Source: Clusia tigrina (lineage: Eukaryota; Arthropoda; Insecta; Diptera; Clusiidae). From it: 64,000 nt of DNA. Shown piece by piece: positions 36,631 through 48,670 of the stretch. The translations under genes were made by a program, and so were the position numbers. The notes below the pieces were generated by a model. That model was not told the origin of the DNA. It was given only the letters and a program-made list of their open reading frames with translations, and did not search any database. Within the stretch, counting starts at the first letter, position 1, and each line of letters opens with the position of its first letter. Location of the stretch: NCBI GenBank assembly GCA_920105625.2, contig OV050030.1, forward strand, positions 408,409,034-408,473,033, in the 5' to 3' direction.

Positions 36631-38727
36631 CACCCTTCGGGCGGCCGCCTTACCTACCTACCTATCCTTCTATTAGAATCATGGAACGTAAACTAAATAT
36701 AAATATTTTTAATTCTAAGGTTCCCGAACTATTCAAAGAGGCACCAAATATTATGCCATCTGTAACTGGCAGCTTGATATTCGTCACAACCAGTATAATG
36801 ACGAAAAAAGTGATTCAACAATGACCAAGTTAGTGAAAAAGATTTTATGGAGGAAGCCAGGACGTGGAAAGCAGCCAAAGAAGGATTGTGATATTGATAC
36901 AGTCGATAACACAGTAATGGTGTCAAAGCAGGGCATTCAATGTGTTTCAGACTGTCCATGTGAAAGTGATGGTAGCTGTAATAACCCATGGACGGAAAGC
37001 AAATGTGAAATTGTGTGAACTTTCCAGGAGATGCTACACTTGTCAATGATCAATATATTATGTCTCAGATTCTAGTTCACATATCTTTTCTTATCTCTAT
37101 ACTAGTACGCGAATCACTAATAACTTGCAGACTTAAGCGTATGATAAGGTAATAAGAACACAATATAATATAATAATTGAAACAGATAAGACTCAGAGCT
37201 ATCAGAACTAACACGCTGCAGAAGCTCTATACAAGAAATTAGCTCAATCAATTTCTGTACTCCAAGCAAAATAAAAACATTTCACTCGCTACAACTTAAC
37301 AAAATCAGCTCTTACCCAAATTAATTCTTTAATGGTAGACTGGAAACTAGAATCAAATCATCAGCACTACAGAAAAGGCATAAAATTATGTTGCATTGAA
37401 ATTGCTTGATATGTATCTGCCAAATTGCTCACCATCCTAGCCTAGGCAGTGGTCTTAATAAGGGTCAAGTTAACGGCAAAAGTGCGGCTTATTTCCACAA
37501 ATTCAATGCAGCTATTTTGGGTTCTAAGTCGACGCCTCCTGCTGCAGCCTTGGTATAGTTTGGCTTCAAATGGAATTTGAGAAAGTTATGTAAAAAACCC
37601 TTCAAACTACGAGCATTAAGTACCATACTGAAAAACTTCATAGCAATTTCGTTGCGCGCAATCTCCTCATTTCTCATTTCTCCCACAAGCTCCGCGCTGG
37701 CTACGCTTTTAATCCCACACCGAGCCGGAAAGGAGGCAGTGCATAAATTTTGCGCTTCTTTCGATGTGCTTATGCAAATTTGACTCGATAAGCTAAATAT
37801 TATAATTTCGCTTAAAGAAATCACATTTTTTACTGTTTCAGCGCGGAGAAAAGGCGCAAAAATGCTGAGGCAAAAAAGTAAGGAAAACGGAAAAAATGCT
37901 GCTACACTTTTAAAACGCCCTCCGCACAACCGAACACGATGTACGCAAACAGGTTGCAGCAGCGGCAGCAACAACTGCAACAACAGCAGCAGACGAAAGA
38001 TCAATCGCTTAAATGCAAAATAATATGTAATTTTTGTTGCTCGCTCGTTTTTGCTCTGCTGGTAGCGTAAAAAATTGCAACCGCAGCAAAGAAAAAAATC
38101 ACAAAAAAAAGATTTCCAACCAAAAAAGAACGAAAAACAAAACCAGGCGAACTGAAAGGCAGAAAACGGAGTCAAGTTCAGTGAGCGAGCGAGCGAGCGT
38201 GCACAGGCGCATGCCTAGCGGCACTTTATTGGTAATGCAGTCTGGCTAGGCCATCATTAAGCGATCTAGTGCGGTTACAGTAATTTGCACAGCGCGTTTA
38301 AGATACGTAAACGCTGGAAAACGTGGCGCGTAAAGCAAATATAAAACTCAAAAGGAAGAAGCAGACATTTTTCTTTTATTCTTTATTTTCTTTGGAATAT
38401 TTTTATGTATATATGTGGCTGAGATTTAAATTTATGCAGCTGTGTATTTGGTTACGTTTGGCTTGAAAGGATTAAGGCCACAAAATAACATGCTGAGTAA
38501 AACAAAAGACTTAAGGAGCGAACTTCAATGCCAGCATTAGAAAAGCGGGCAACAAGGAACAAGCCGCAATTTTGAGCCGCCAGCGCGTAAAAATTCAACA
38601 ATTTCACAGCCTCATTCGTTAAGCTTGAGTGAGAATTTATTTGGAAGTGCACATATTTGATTTGTGCTTAAATTGAGCTGCTGCTGTTCCGAATAATCCA
38701 ATTAATTGCTGTGACCTTCACAAGGAA
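36631..38727. other. DNA without a firm gene; long stop-free minus frame
   Basis: A minus-strand frame is stop-free for 228 codons (37489-38175). Its first half is Phe/Leu/Cys-rich because it reads A-rich and CAG-rich sequence backwards, and it lacks an ATG at its 5' limit. The plus strand at 38090-38200 (A-rich, then gagcgagcgagcg with ttcagt) resembles fly 5' UTR and initiator DNA. No exon can be assigned. Confidence 0.35.
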
Positions 38728-39190
38728 TCTCCCGAAGACCGGCGTTATGCAAGACTGAGCTTTAATTGCCAGGGTCTTCCGAGGAGGCCAGGCAGGTATA
38801 TGGACTTCTCCCGAAGACCGGCGTTATGCTAGACTGGCTTTAGAATAGAGGGAAACATCTGCTCTTTAATTGCCAGGGTCTTCCGAGGAGGCCAGGCAGG
38901 TATATGGACTTCTCCCGAAGACCGGCTTTATGCAAGACTGAGCTTAGAATGCGGTGAAACATCAGCTCTATAATTGCCAGGGTTTTCAGAGGAGGCCAGG
39001 CAGATATATGGACTTCTCCCGAAGACCGGCGTTATGCTAGACTGGCTTTAGAATAGAGGGAAACATCTGCTCTTTAATTGCCAGGGTCTTCAGAGGAGGC
39101 CAGGCGTTATGCAAGACAGACCTTAGAATGCGGCGAAACATCTGATCTATGACTGCACGGCCCTCAGAGGAGGCCAGGCAGGTATAAGAA
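38728..39190. repeat. About 104-bp tandem array derived from a LINE zinc knuckle
   Basis: tctcccgaag recurs at 38728, 38807, 38911 and 39015; the full units are 104 bp, the first is shortened to 79 bp and the last runs into 39105-39190. Each unit contains gccagggtctt and gaggaggccaggca blocks. Read on the plus strand, units resemble the knuckle stretch of a LINE ORF2 (GETS, NCQGLPRRPGRYMDF) and the array continues into a recognisable LINE C-terminus. Confidence 0.85.
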
Positions 39191-39424
39191 CTCGGCCTTC
39201 TTTGGAGAACTACAAGAAAAGAATTAGCCGAGGTAAAACTAACTGATATTCTCAACTTCACAAAAGCTTCTGGCTGGTGTAAGATCAGGGAGACCTGAGA
39301 GGTTTTTTTTATGAAAGGGAGGTAGCGGTTTCTGTCTAACAACAGGTCTCACAATGGGCCAATGGGCCTCCGAGAGCAACTTGCGTAACTCGCAAGCTAC
39401 CAGGTTAACTTAACCTAACTTTTC
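39105..39424 (+). mobile_element. LINE C-terminus and 3' UTR following the 104-bp array
   Basis: After the last array unit (ECGETSD ... RRPGRYKN) the frames read GELQEKN and VKLTDILNFTKASGWCKIRE with a stop. This is the final helix block typical of RNase H LINEs (compare FIKSTGW and FIKSSKW elsewhere in the window). The 3' UTR contains tctcacaatgggcc and ends in a ccaggttaacttaacc stretch. Two frameshifts are present. The element is truncated and inactive. Confidence 0.65.
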
Positions 39425-40640
39425 CTTAGAATATTCACAAATTTCCGGTAGTTCTTTCAGTAACTGAAGTAAATCCCTTATAAAATTTCCTCATTTTAGA
39501 GTGTCACTCATATATAAATATCGTTCAAAAGTCAACCTCAAATTGGATTGACTTGAATACGCTTACGCGTAGGCTCCGTACCCACTAATCCCATAACAAA
39601 AACTGTCTTGAATAATTGAAAAATATTCCTCACTGTCATTGAGCTATACTGAATTATTGAACCACGTTAATACTCCAAACTGATAATCACACGCATACTC
39701 AAAAGCGATAAATCGCACCGCAAAAGTGGGAGAAGTCACTCACTGCAGCAGTGGCAGCGCGTGACTCACTGGCGAACGGATTGAAATCTTGAGAGTGTGT
39801 TTTTGAAAACATTTTCTTTTATTTTTTGGCATCGAGCATTTAAAACGCATCGCTGCTCAAAATGATGTATGACAAAGGTGTGACAATGTGACAAGTCACA
39901 ATTGCCGCAAGGAGGGATTGGCCGACATAAAGCAACATGTTTGCTTAAAACATCAGCTGAGGCTTAAGGAATTGATTTCAATAAATCTTCAGTTTTATTA
40001 CACACTTCAGTAGTTCGGCCTTTTTTTGGCTTTCTTACTCCTACTAACAATTCAATTTGATACTGTTAATTTTTTATGTTTTATTTCTATAACTCAATAG
40101 AATAAGTTGGCATTACATATGAACTGAAATTTGGCTTTTATTCTGTTACAATTTTCACTTATTCGAAGTGTCTTGCTTGGTCATTTCGTAAAGATGAAAA
40201 TGAATATCGTGTCCTCCAGTTTATATTTTGCTCAGCTTTCTCTCACTCTCTATCTCCCTCTTTCTCCCTCTCTCTCTCCATCTTTCTCTCTCCCTCTCTC
40301 TCCCTCCCTCTCTCCCTCTTACATCCTTATTTACATTAAAGATTTGGTCTTCCCCCTACTTCGAAGAATTTTCTTTTCAAAACCAGAAGTACAAATATCG
40401 AGGTTTGCTTTTCAACACCAAAAGTGTAATCTTCGAAATACCCTTTACAATACACAAAAGTTCTTCGTGCATTACGTAAAAGGTTGGTAATAAATAAAAT
40501 AATTACAAATTATAATTAATTAATAATAATGATTACTCGGACGAAATGTGTTGGTCGTACCTCAGACAACAACTCACAAATCCAGTCCAGTCTAGACCAG
40601 TGTTGTTACTCCAATTCGTCTATCCATGAATCGGGTGCAG
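39425..40640. other. AT-rich DNA with a long CT tract
   Basis: A CT-rich tract of about 75 bp (40244-40320) gives Ser/Leu/Pro frames that are not genes. A TAAT-rich stretch lies at 40495-40535. No other feature was seen. Confidence 0.5.
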
Positions 40641-40649
40641 CGGTAGTTC

Positions 40650-41320
40650 TCATAACAAATTACAGATGATCAGTGCAATACCAAAGGTGGAAAATCGGGA
40701 CAGATGTAGATTATTTACATAGTTAATGGACCTTGCAGTTGTTGGACTGTTCAATGGCTGAACACTCATATCAGGCACTGAGTCTAAGACTACGCGAAAT
40801 GCCCATGAGATTAATTTCAGTCTTTTACGGTGTTTACTGTTGGTAGATGATATCCCAGCAACTGAATTTGCCAATATCTCCATTCTAAATGTTGCTCTCT
40901 CTGACCCTACATGGATTCCATATGGTAACAAATAATTCTCCATGTTACTGCAGTGATCTGGTAAACTAAATAAATGGTTTATGTCGAGTGACTCTCAATA
41001 TACGGCGAAGCCAACTACATTGGTTCAGCTTAGAACCATCGATGAAGATCAGACTGATGTATATAAGGGTAGTTCATGTCCTCCCTTTCCATTCGTTTCC
41101 ATCAGAGATAAGGTATGGAAACATGGATGCAAATTGCATTGTAGGTTAATCCCTCATCTTGGCAAAAAGGGAGATTATCTTAGAGTGCTGCTGATTGCTT
41201 CCAGCTTGACCCAACCGGAGTTTTTTGAGCGCTACTTTTTTGGCAAGATAAGCCGATATTTGTCTTTAGAACTAAGTCAGTTTTTCAGAACAATATTTTC
41301 AAAGGATGTCTAACAACTCA
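40650..41320 (-). mobile_element. Probable LINE RNase H remnant
   Basis: On the minus strand, IFIDGSKLNQ (first RNase H Asp block) is followed in a shifted frame by VGFAVY, a stop, ESLDINHLFSLPDHCS. This matches the opening of the RNase H domain in insect LINEs (DGSK ... LPDHCSVFQAE). The next 98-codon minus frame (40650-40943; GSERATFRMEILANSVAGIS) is open but I cannot place it in a domain. Limits are rough. Confidence 0.5.
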
Positions 41321-41324
41321 ATGG

Positions 41325-41974
41325 CACCGTAGGTAAGGATAGGTGTAACAACTCCTGCATAGTATTATAACATTACTTGCGGCTTCAGTTTTCCCTACCA
41401 CTCGTTTGCAGTCATGCAGACTAAGGTCTCTGCTGAGTATATTGGGGTTTTACATTACTTTCCACCTATGAATTTACTTTCCACTATATGAAGACACTGC
41501 TCTTTCATAGTTATAATTTAATTTTGTGGTTGAGATAGACATATGTAGGTATCTGTAGGTTTGTTAATTATATAGTATAGTAATAATGTAACTTTTGGCG
41601 ACTTTATATACAGAACAACATTAACTGTTCATCTGTTAACTTGGTTATAAAATCCTTGCAACAGATCTCTGATTAAATCAGGATATTTCCAAGCTATCAT
41701 AATAACAATATCATTTACATGGACAATGTATCAATAGTCACTGATCTTCTATTCAAATAGAACGTTCCACAATCACAAAACGGTGTTAATTATGTCATAT
41801 AACCAACGTGATCATGTGCTACCAGTTAATATGGAAATTTTTAATGTCTTATTTGGACTATTGCCACAATGGGCCGATCTTGGCCTTAGTGTGTTTTTAA
41901 GCAACCACTACTATATAAAATATTTTTGTGGCGATTAAGTAATTTTTTAGTAAATGAAAATAATTCATGTTTTT
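41325..41974. other. AT-rich DNA, nothing recognised
   Basis: Spacer between LINE remnants. No coding, array or RNA signal. Confidence 0.5.
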
Positions 41975-43440
41975 CTTCTTGCTCTTAGCTGGGGAACAAC
42001 CCTACCCGCATAATTAGACTTCGCCAGTTGTCTCTGGTAATGGCACGCTGACGCCAGTTGGAAATGGTGCGTCCAGGCAGGTCCTCCTGAACTTGGTATT
42101 TCCATCTCAGTGGTGGTCTTCCCTTCCTACGTCGCGCAACTTGGGGTATCGAATCGAAGACTTTCCTAGTTGGAGCAGTTGCATCCTTCCGCGAGCTAGC
42201 CAGCATAGCCGCTGGGTTTTGATTCGCGGGACTATGTCAATAACGGCCTATAGCTTCTACAACTCATAGTCCCATCTAATTCGATACTCGCCGCGAACGC
42301 ATATTGGTCCAAAGAGTTTCGGAGAAATTTTCTTTTAAACGCGCCGAACGCCTGCTCGTCTCTGTTTTTCATCGTCCAACTCTCTGCTCCATATAGCAGG
42401 ACGGGAATGATGAGGGACTTATACAAAGTTAGCTTTGTTCGTCGAGAAAGGGCTTAACTCTTTAGCTGCCCACTAAGCCCAAAGTAGCACTTGTTAGCAG
42501 AGTAATTCTCCGTTTAATTTCCAAACCGATGTTCTTGGCGCTGTTGATACTGGTCCCTAGGTAGACCAAATCTTTTACAACTACAAACTTGTAGTCGCCA
42601 ACAGCAACGTGATGTTCTAGGCGAGGGGTCTCCTTATATGCTGCCAGGATGGATTTCGTCTTACCCTCGTTCACTTTTAGATCCACTCGCTCTGCTTCTC
42701 TTTCCAGGCCGGTATATGCAGCACCTATAGCTCGGGCATTGTGGCCTATGATGTCAAGATCATCACCAAAAGCATGACACTCTTATTAAACATAGTGCCA
42801 GTGTGATTCAATTCCGCTGCGCACATGATTTTTTCCTGCATTAGGTTGGAGAAGTCGCACGACAGTGCGTCACCCTATCTGAAGCCTTGCTTTGTGTCAA
42901 AAGGGTGGGAGAGCTCCTTTCCTATTTTCACTGAGCTGCAGGTTGCGGTTAGCATCATCCTGCACAGCCTGATTTGCTTTGCAGGAATGCCGAATTCAGA
43001 CATTGCGGCGTATAGTTGGCTCCTTATCGTGCTATCAAAAGCGGCCTTGAAATCGACAAAAAGATGGTTGGTGTCAATTTGTTTCTCAAGTGTCTTCTTA
43101 AAGATTTGACTTATTGCGAAGATTTGGTCGATGGTAGCTTTACCAGGCCTGAAATCGCACTGATAAGGTCCAAACAGCTCGTAAACGATTGGTTTCAGTC
43201 TTTCGCAGAGTACCTCAGTTAGGATTTTGTATGCTATGTTAGGCAGACTAATTCCGCTGCAGTACTGCACATCACCCTTTTTGTGAACGGGGCAGAGCAC
43301 ACTCAAGTTCCAAGTGCTGGGCATGGATTATTGCGACCATACTTTCCACAAGAGCTGATGTACACGTTTCGCAAGCTTATCGCCTCCATCCTTAATCAGC
43401 TCCGCCGGTAATCCATCGGCTGATGATAATTTATCATTGT
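41975..43440 (-). mobile_element. RTE-like LINE copy (reverse transcriptase to C-terminus)
   Basis: The minus strand starts in the pre-RT region (SSADGLPAELIKDGGDKL). It continues with STWNLSVLCPVHKKGDVQYC, SGISLPNIAYKILTEVLCER, FGPYQCDFRPGKATIDQIF and the motif-A block HLFVDFKAAFDSTIR. After a frameshift, the active-site motif reads FGDDLDIIG in place of YADD. Past that come DLVYLGTSINS, VLLYGAESW and the terminal RRKGRPPLRWKYQVQ and ISNWRQRAITRDNWRSLI blocks. Frameshifts near 42800 and 42450 and a stop near 43330 inactivate it. It lacks RNase H and knuckle, as expected of RTE-type LINEs. The start is a 5' truncation. Confidence 0.9.
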
Positions 43441-44041
43441 AATTAATTCTCATAAATTAATAAATAAATTCAATTATTATAGAATCTAATTTGATAACTC
43501 TCAGATGTTTAAAATTACTAAACCGAGCTCTTTTCTTCGATTGAATCCGCTCGTCAATACCAGTAATTTCTCTCGCTTTTCCACAGCAGGACTTGAATGT
43601 TGTTTGGTCCCTCCTGAAGCAATTTTCAGCTAAGCCCGGAGTATTGAAGCTGTACTTGTGGCAATTTTTGAACAATCGTCTGTGTAACTCAATATGCCAA
43701 AATGTCATAAATCATTCCCCAGCAAAGCTGCACGGGCAGAAACACGCACGCAAACCGCTTAAAAGCATACAAAGCGACCTTTTCATAGGAAACTGTCACC
43801 GAACTGTCAAAATCAACCACAACAAGACACACACACACACACTCTCTGACGCCAGATTTGAGCAAATTTTTCAAGTATTGCGAATTTCCTGTGCGAAAAA
43901 CACGAAAAAACACACAAGACAAAGGAAGATTGCTGAATGTGAACAAAAAGGCAGACAAAAATAAATATTAAAAAAAATATTTATATAAGAATTTTTTACA
44001 TCCAGAAATATATTGCTATGTGCGAAATTGAATAGCAAAGC

Positions 44042-44072
<31 letters not shown>

Positions 44073-45470
44073 AAGCTTAGGTTTCATTAAGATGAACGTG
44101 GTCTCATATCTTCTTTATTATATTTTTTCTTTTATAAAATTCAAATTTTATTAAAGCAAATATCGCGCTTTAATTGAAGCTGCGAAGGTGTGTCGCCAAG
44201 TGCTGCAGCAGATGCTTTTTATCTGGCAAATCTCCTCCTTAGCCGATCTACTGAGCTGAGGTGAGGCTAAAAGCAGCAACGCAGCCATTAAATGCGACAA
44301 GTTCATTTGCGGAATTGGCGTTATGAGCAAAATGAAGTTATTTCGTTATATTAATCCACAGGCACATTTTTTGTTGGTTTTGTTTTGTTCGCTGAATTAA
44401 TTTGAATTTTCTGTTTTATTTGGCATTAAAATGGCTTTTAGAGCATTTTATTATACGCGGAATAAGTTAGCAAAAAAGTGTGCAAAATTATTTGTTGGCA
44501 AATAAACCCCGGCAAAAGCACGCTTTAGATAAATAGCAACAATAACACGAATCACTGGTATTATCTTTATATGTGAGGTTGATTTGTATGCACTCTTCTC
44601 GAAGCTCAGCTGAGCTGAAAGTCAGGCGTAGAGACAGAAGTGCGTTTTAATTGCCGGTCATCATCAGATCCCTCTTAAGAGGCGTGTTATGGCCTGTGCC
44701 TGATAAGGTTAACGCGTAATGCGTGTGCGTAAATTCGGTTTGAACACTTTTTGACATTTTCAATATACTCAGCTGACATTTTATGACAATTTCACAACAG
44801 GAAACATATAAATTAAATCACAGTCACAATTCGATATACCACAGTCATCCCGCAGTTCAGTTATCTCAGCCGACAGTGGGATCATCGACGCAACATTATT
44901 TCTAAATTAATGCAACCTTGTTTTAAATGCACCCAATTATTTTATTGTGTTATGGTCTATAAATGTGGTGCACTTCTGTGGACTGAACCAAACCATTTTG
45001 AGGGAGCATCATCTCCAATAGCGTTGATGGTGAATCAGCTATTAGTGAAATTGGTCAAGCATCTTAGAATAGTTTCATTCTGAACAATATGCAGACCGAA
45101 ACAAAATTTTATGTGTTTTGTATTAATGTCATATCGCCTCAAAAGTCTCACATTTTTTATGATTCACTAAAAAAGTCGTAAAACTGAAAAAAGCACTACT
45201 GCCGACATCATTAGTCTATAAACTGAGAACGTGCTGCTAAAATAAGAGTGTTGACATCTTATTCGACTCTACATCTTCCAGTGTATTTAGCATAAGAACT
45301 GTGGGTGAGTTTAAGCTGTCAACTCAGTTATATGCCTTATTTTATAATGTTAGAGTTTAAGAGAAATATTTTTCTAAAAAGACAGAGACAAAATTTGGAG
45401 TTGATGAAAAGTCTGTGCTTATTATAAGATGCACACATTTAATTGCTGCATGTACGAGGCCCTAGCACAC
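43441..45470. other. AT-rich DNA with CAA microsatellite
   Basis: A (CAA)n run of about 30 bp lies at 44042-44074 and a CA run near 43829-43841. The 123-codon plus frame at 43593-43964 (and its antisense) has no family resemblance. Confidence 0.45.
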
Positions 45471-45474
45471 CTCG

Positions 45475-45975
45475 TCAGTTCAACGCAACATTGGTATGGG
45501 TACCTGGGCAGAACAGATAAGTTGCTCCGAAGGGGAACCGCTCTTGATGATATGAGACGACTCCGGTTCGTAACCCAATTGGTTTAATCAGGAGCAAGAG
45601 AGGCAAAGAATTCTTGGTGAATGCAAAGAAACGATGGAGGAGGTTAGAAACCTGCACTCTACCCGCACTACAACAAGAACGAATCCACAGAGTTACTCAA
45701 CAGAGGTCGCCGTGATGCAACTAGGCTTACCGCAGTCATCACAGGTCACTGGCCCATTCTCGAACATACGGCCAAAAGGCGATTAATATTCAATACCAGT
45801 TGTCGGAGCTACGAAAACCATGTAGGAAGGGAAACCGTGAAACATTTCCTAAGGCCAGAAGAAGATGCAAAACACTAGGCAAACCAATTTTCGAAAACAT
45901 TGAAGGGATCGCGAGCTGCAAGATAGGGGAAATTCTCAAATTTTCCATTCAAAAATTCTTTCAATTCAAGAATTC
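45475..45975 (+). mobile_element. LINE RNase H end plus linker remnant
   Basis: The plus strand reads TLVWVPGQN, a decayed RNase H VWVPGH block. In other frames come ELLNRGRRDATRLTAVITGHW and PILEHTAKRRLIFNTSCRSY, the pre-knuckle TGHW block and first knuckle Cys. NHVGRETVKHFL follows, then GEILKFSIQKFF at the C-terminus. At least three frame changes are needed. It is closer in wording to the TGHW-type LINEs at 46691 and 53820 than to the GPEPFCG group. Confidence 0.65.
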
Positions 45976-46690
45976 TTCTTCATAAACCTCTCCAACTAAC
46001 TGAAAGCCGGCACACAACAATTTTCCAATTGCAATAGAAACAAAAAGAACGCTGTCAAAACGGCGCACCTGCGCTGATTGGATGAGCGAATAACGCTGCT
46101 GCAACCAACCATCAAACCATCGAGGTCCCAAAAATAGCAGAGCCAATATTGAGTTAAGTCTGGAAACCCGAAAACCTTCACACACAAATAATATATTTGG
46201 ATATTTTGTTGGGTCGATTTACTGCATTGTATGGAGTGCTAAGATTACAACAGCTACAATCACAATAAGCTTAGACTTCAAGACTCATCACTTCAATAAC
46301 TCGCTGTACCCCTCACTACCTTCTTATTTATATCTGAGAGAAAATATAAGAAAGTCAATTGACTGCAACTATTTACTTCTCTTTTCCGGCACGCCTTGAT
46401 TTCAATAAGCCTCTCTAAACAGTAAATTTTCATATCAGTATCATTCACGGTGTAGCGAAATGGACGATGTAGTCCCTTATATATTCTTATGCCTAATTGG
46501 AATATAACAACGCATAAAAGTATACAACCGAATATCCAAGAATATATGCTGTTAACAATATGATCCCAGGCCATTGATTTCGAGGCATTATTCGAAATTT
46601 CATAGTAAGTAATACACATGAAGTGCAGGATAGAAATGAAGACGCAAACAGAATTTAATACTGCTCAAGAATCAATTACTGTCTCGTGAG
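45976..46690. other. Unassigned DNA with one membrane-like frame
   Basis: A 108-codon ATG-initiated minus frame (46293-46619) holds one hydrophobic stretch (WIFGCILLCVVIFQLGI). No family is recognised, and flanking TE density makes chance or TE origin likely. Confidence 0.35.
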
Positions 46691-46832
46691 TAACGAAAGT
46701 GGTTACTTTTATGAAATTCAATGGATGGTTTAAGGAGGATCCGGAGGTGTAGGGGAAAAAAGCTCTAGTGGCCACAATGGGCCTTGAACAGGCCTAAGTG
46801 AGTCTTAGGACAGCCATATAACCTAATCTTTT
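46691..46832 (+). mobile_element. Short LINE 3' end, near-identical to 53820-53960
   Basis: The segment from taacgaaagtgg to ataacctaa matches the reverse complement of about 53820-53960 with few differences, through the post-stop sequence (ggccacaatgggccttgaac) and the 3' terminus. Only the last codons (WWF/GWF block) and the 3' UTR survive. It abuts, tail to tail, a different minus-strand LINE remnant that starts at about 46845. Confidence 0.75.
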
Positions 46833-46844
46833 TATTTTAAATAT

Positions 46845-47830
46845 CTTCCAAAAACGTGCATCTCCTTCTGGACAACGCTTTGCACACGCATAACAGATGT
46901 TCCTAGGACTCTTGCTCCTCCACGTCCATGCAACGTCTGCAGAAGTCATTAGTGGCAATCCCCAGCCAACTACCCTGAGTATCCAGGGTCCAGTGTTCTG
47001 TTAGGACAATAACTACGGAACCTATACTTAGTCTATTCATAGATACTAAATCTTTTGAGCGCTTGACATTTAATTTTGGCCAGGTTTGTTTAGCTATTTT
47101 GCATCCTGTACCTTCAGACCAGCGCCAGCCCGCTGTACTTAAGGATATTGAATTTATTAAGAGCTTGCATGTGGCAATAGGAATACCGATCTTTCACTAT
47201 CTGCTTCAATCGGTATGGTAGTACCCAAACGGGCAAGTTCATCCGCTTTACAGTTCCATGGAATATCCCTGTCGCCGGAAGCCCCACACAGATGCAGACG
47301 AGTCTGCTTAGCTATCTTGTCCACCTCCCACCCTACTCTGTAACTTGGATCCATCTGTGTAAATGTGAATCCCTTCTACATGAGGGGGGATGCTGTCCTG
47401 TCATTCGTCGCTGGAAGGAATGGTGCACATGCCATAGAAGGCATAAATTATTGTGTTGTCAGGAATACTTTCGAAACGTCTTAAGATAGACTCATGAACT
47501 ACGTTCCTAGCATCCCATTGGTGCGTAGCCTTTAGCCTTATTGCTGAATTTGCAGCCATTTTTTCGCCAGAAAGCCTAACAGGCAGCAGATTAAGCATAA
47601 AGTCCAAAGCTGCCGTTGGAGTCGTTCTAATGGCACTACTTATGAAAACCTCAGGGGTTCTTTGTACCATTGATACCACCCTTTTGTATGTGAAATTACT
47701 TAGGGCTGTCCACCAAGCAATCACCCCATACAAAAGGACTGATCGTACCACAGCTGTGTATATTCAATAGGCTTTATCAATGCAGCTCTAAGCTCACAAC
47801 TGCACTTGCTATTGTTCTACGTTCCTCTTT
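46845..47830 (-). mobile_element. RNase H-bearing LINE remnant (RT end to knuckle)
   Basis: The minus strand opens with the end of the RT/thumb region (VVRSVLLYGVIAWWTAL; SMVQRTPEVFISSAIRTTPT; AALDFMLNLLPVRL). RNase H scraps follow (YRVGWEVDKIAKQTRLHLCG and DIPWNCKADELARLGT). The knuckle region comes last: LTEHWTLDTQGSWLGI, CRRCMDVEEQES, a stop, then EHLLC. Several frameshifts and stops make it dead, and the central RNase H catalytic blocks are largely deleted. Confidence 0.8.
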
Positions 47831-47984
47831 TTATTGGCGCACTTTACTTTCCAGAATGTTACAAGAAGATTGTCAGCCAGTGAAGCCAAGATAACATCAT
47901 AGTTCATGCCACATAGAATGGCAAAAAGAGAGAATATCTGTAATGAGTTCCAAAATGCAAAACAAAGTAAAGAGGACTTTTAAA

Positions 47985-48230
47985 AAATATATGTTTCTAG
48001 TGAGGTCATCTGTTGGCCATTTAACTGCCAACCAGTCCCCATATTTGTCTGATTTGGAACCATGCGGCTTTTACCTTTTTGGGAGAAATGCATTTGCCTA
48101 TGAAAGGAAAATGTGTTGTGGACGTAGAAGCCATTCACAAGGTTTGTACCGACATCCTGAAGGACATTCCGGCTAACGACTTATAATACTCATTCCGCAT
48201 GCTTTTAGACCGAGCAAATCGCTCGAAGGG
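47985..48230 (+). mobile_element. Mariner-type transposase C-terminal remnant
   Basis: The plus frame reads SPYLSDLEPCGFYLFGR, matching the YSPDLAPCDF block that holds the third catalytic Asp of mariner (DD34D) transposases. After a frameshift comes MHLPMKGKCVVDVEAI, then VCTDILKDIPANDL, a stop and MLLDRANRS, the usual C-terminus. The rest of the transposase and the inverted terminal repeats are not visible. Confidence 0.78.
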
Positions 48231-48316
48231 ATGTATATGTACATCTATATGTATATGGATATGGATATGTATATGGATTTGTATAAGTATATGTAAATGG
48301 ATATGAATATGCACAC
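48231..48316. repeat. TATGGA-type simple repeat
   Basis: About 85 bp of degenerate hexamers (tatatg, tatgga) directly follow the mariner remnant. The run is imperfect. Confidence 0.75.
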
Positions 48317-48658
48317 TTTATGTGCCAAAGCCTTGCTCTGGAGAGAAGGAGGATTCATTTCGTAGGAGCACCTTTCCTCGAAGGTATTATTGAACTATTC
48401 TGCATTCGCATCAGTAATATCGTACATATTATCAGGAAATCGCATTAGTTGGGAAGTTCTTTTTATTTTTAAAAAGTCCTGCTTACTTTGGACTTGTACA
48501 TCACTCGGAAGAAGATAGGATAGCAAGTGATTACTTGAACGCAGCATTATAAATTGAATTTCAAGGTCATAATTTGTGTGTGGTGAAATATCCAGCATTT
48601 CGAATTATTAGCTAAAATTAACTCTCCATTGTAATTTGCTTCTCCTTTTCAGAAGATT
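48317..48658. other. Spacer, nothing recognised
   Basis: AT-rich sequence up to the left target-site repeat of the jockey-clade insertion. Confidence 0.5.
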
Positions 48659-48670
48659 ATTTTCGTTTCA

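Noticed and set aside
40228..40490. Ser/Leu/Pro-rich frames
   Set aside because: Direct translation of the CT-rich tract.
41000..41313. 110-codon plus-strand frame
   Set aside because: It lies antisense to a decayed LINE RNase H region on the minus strand and has no own family signal.
46293..46619. 108-codon minus-strand ATG frame with one membrane-like segment
   Set aside because: No recognised family, a single hydrophobic stretch in AT-rich DNA is weak evidence, and it sits between transposon remnants.
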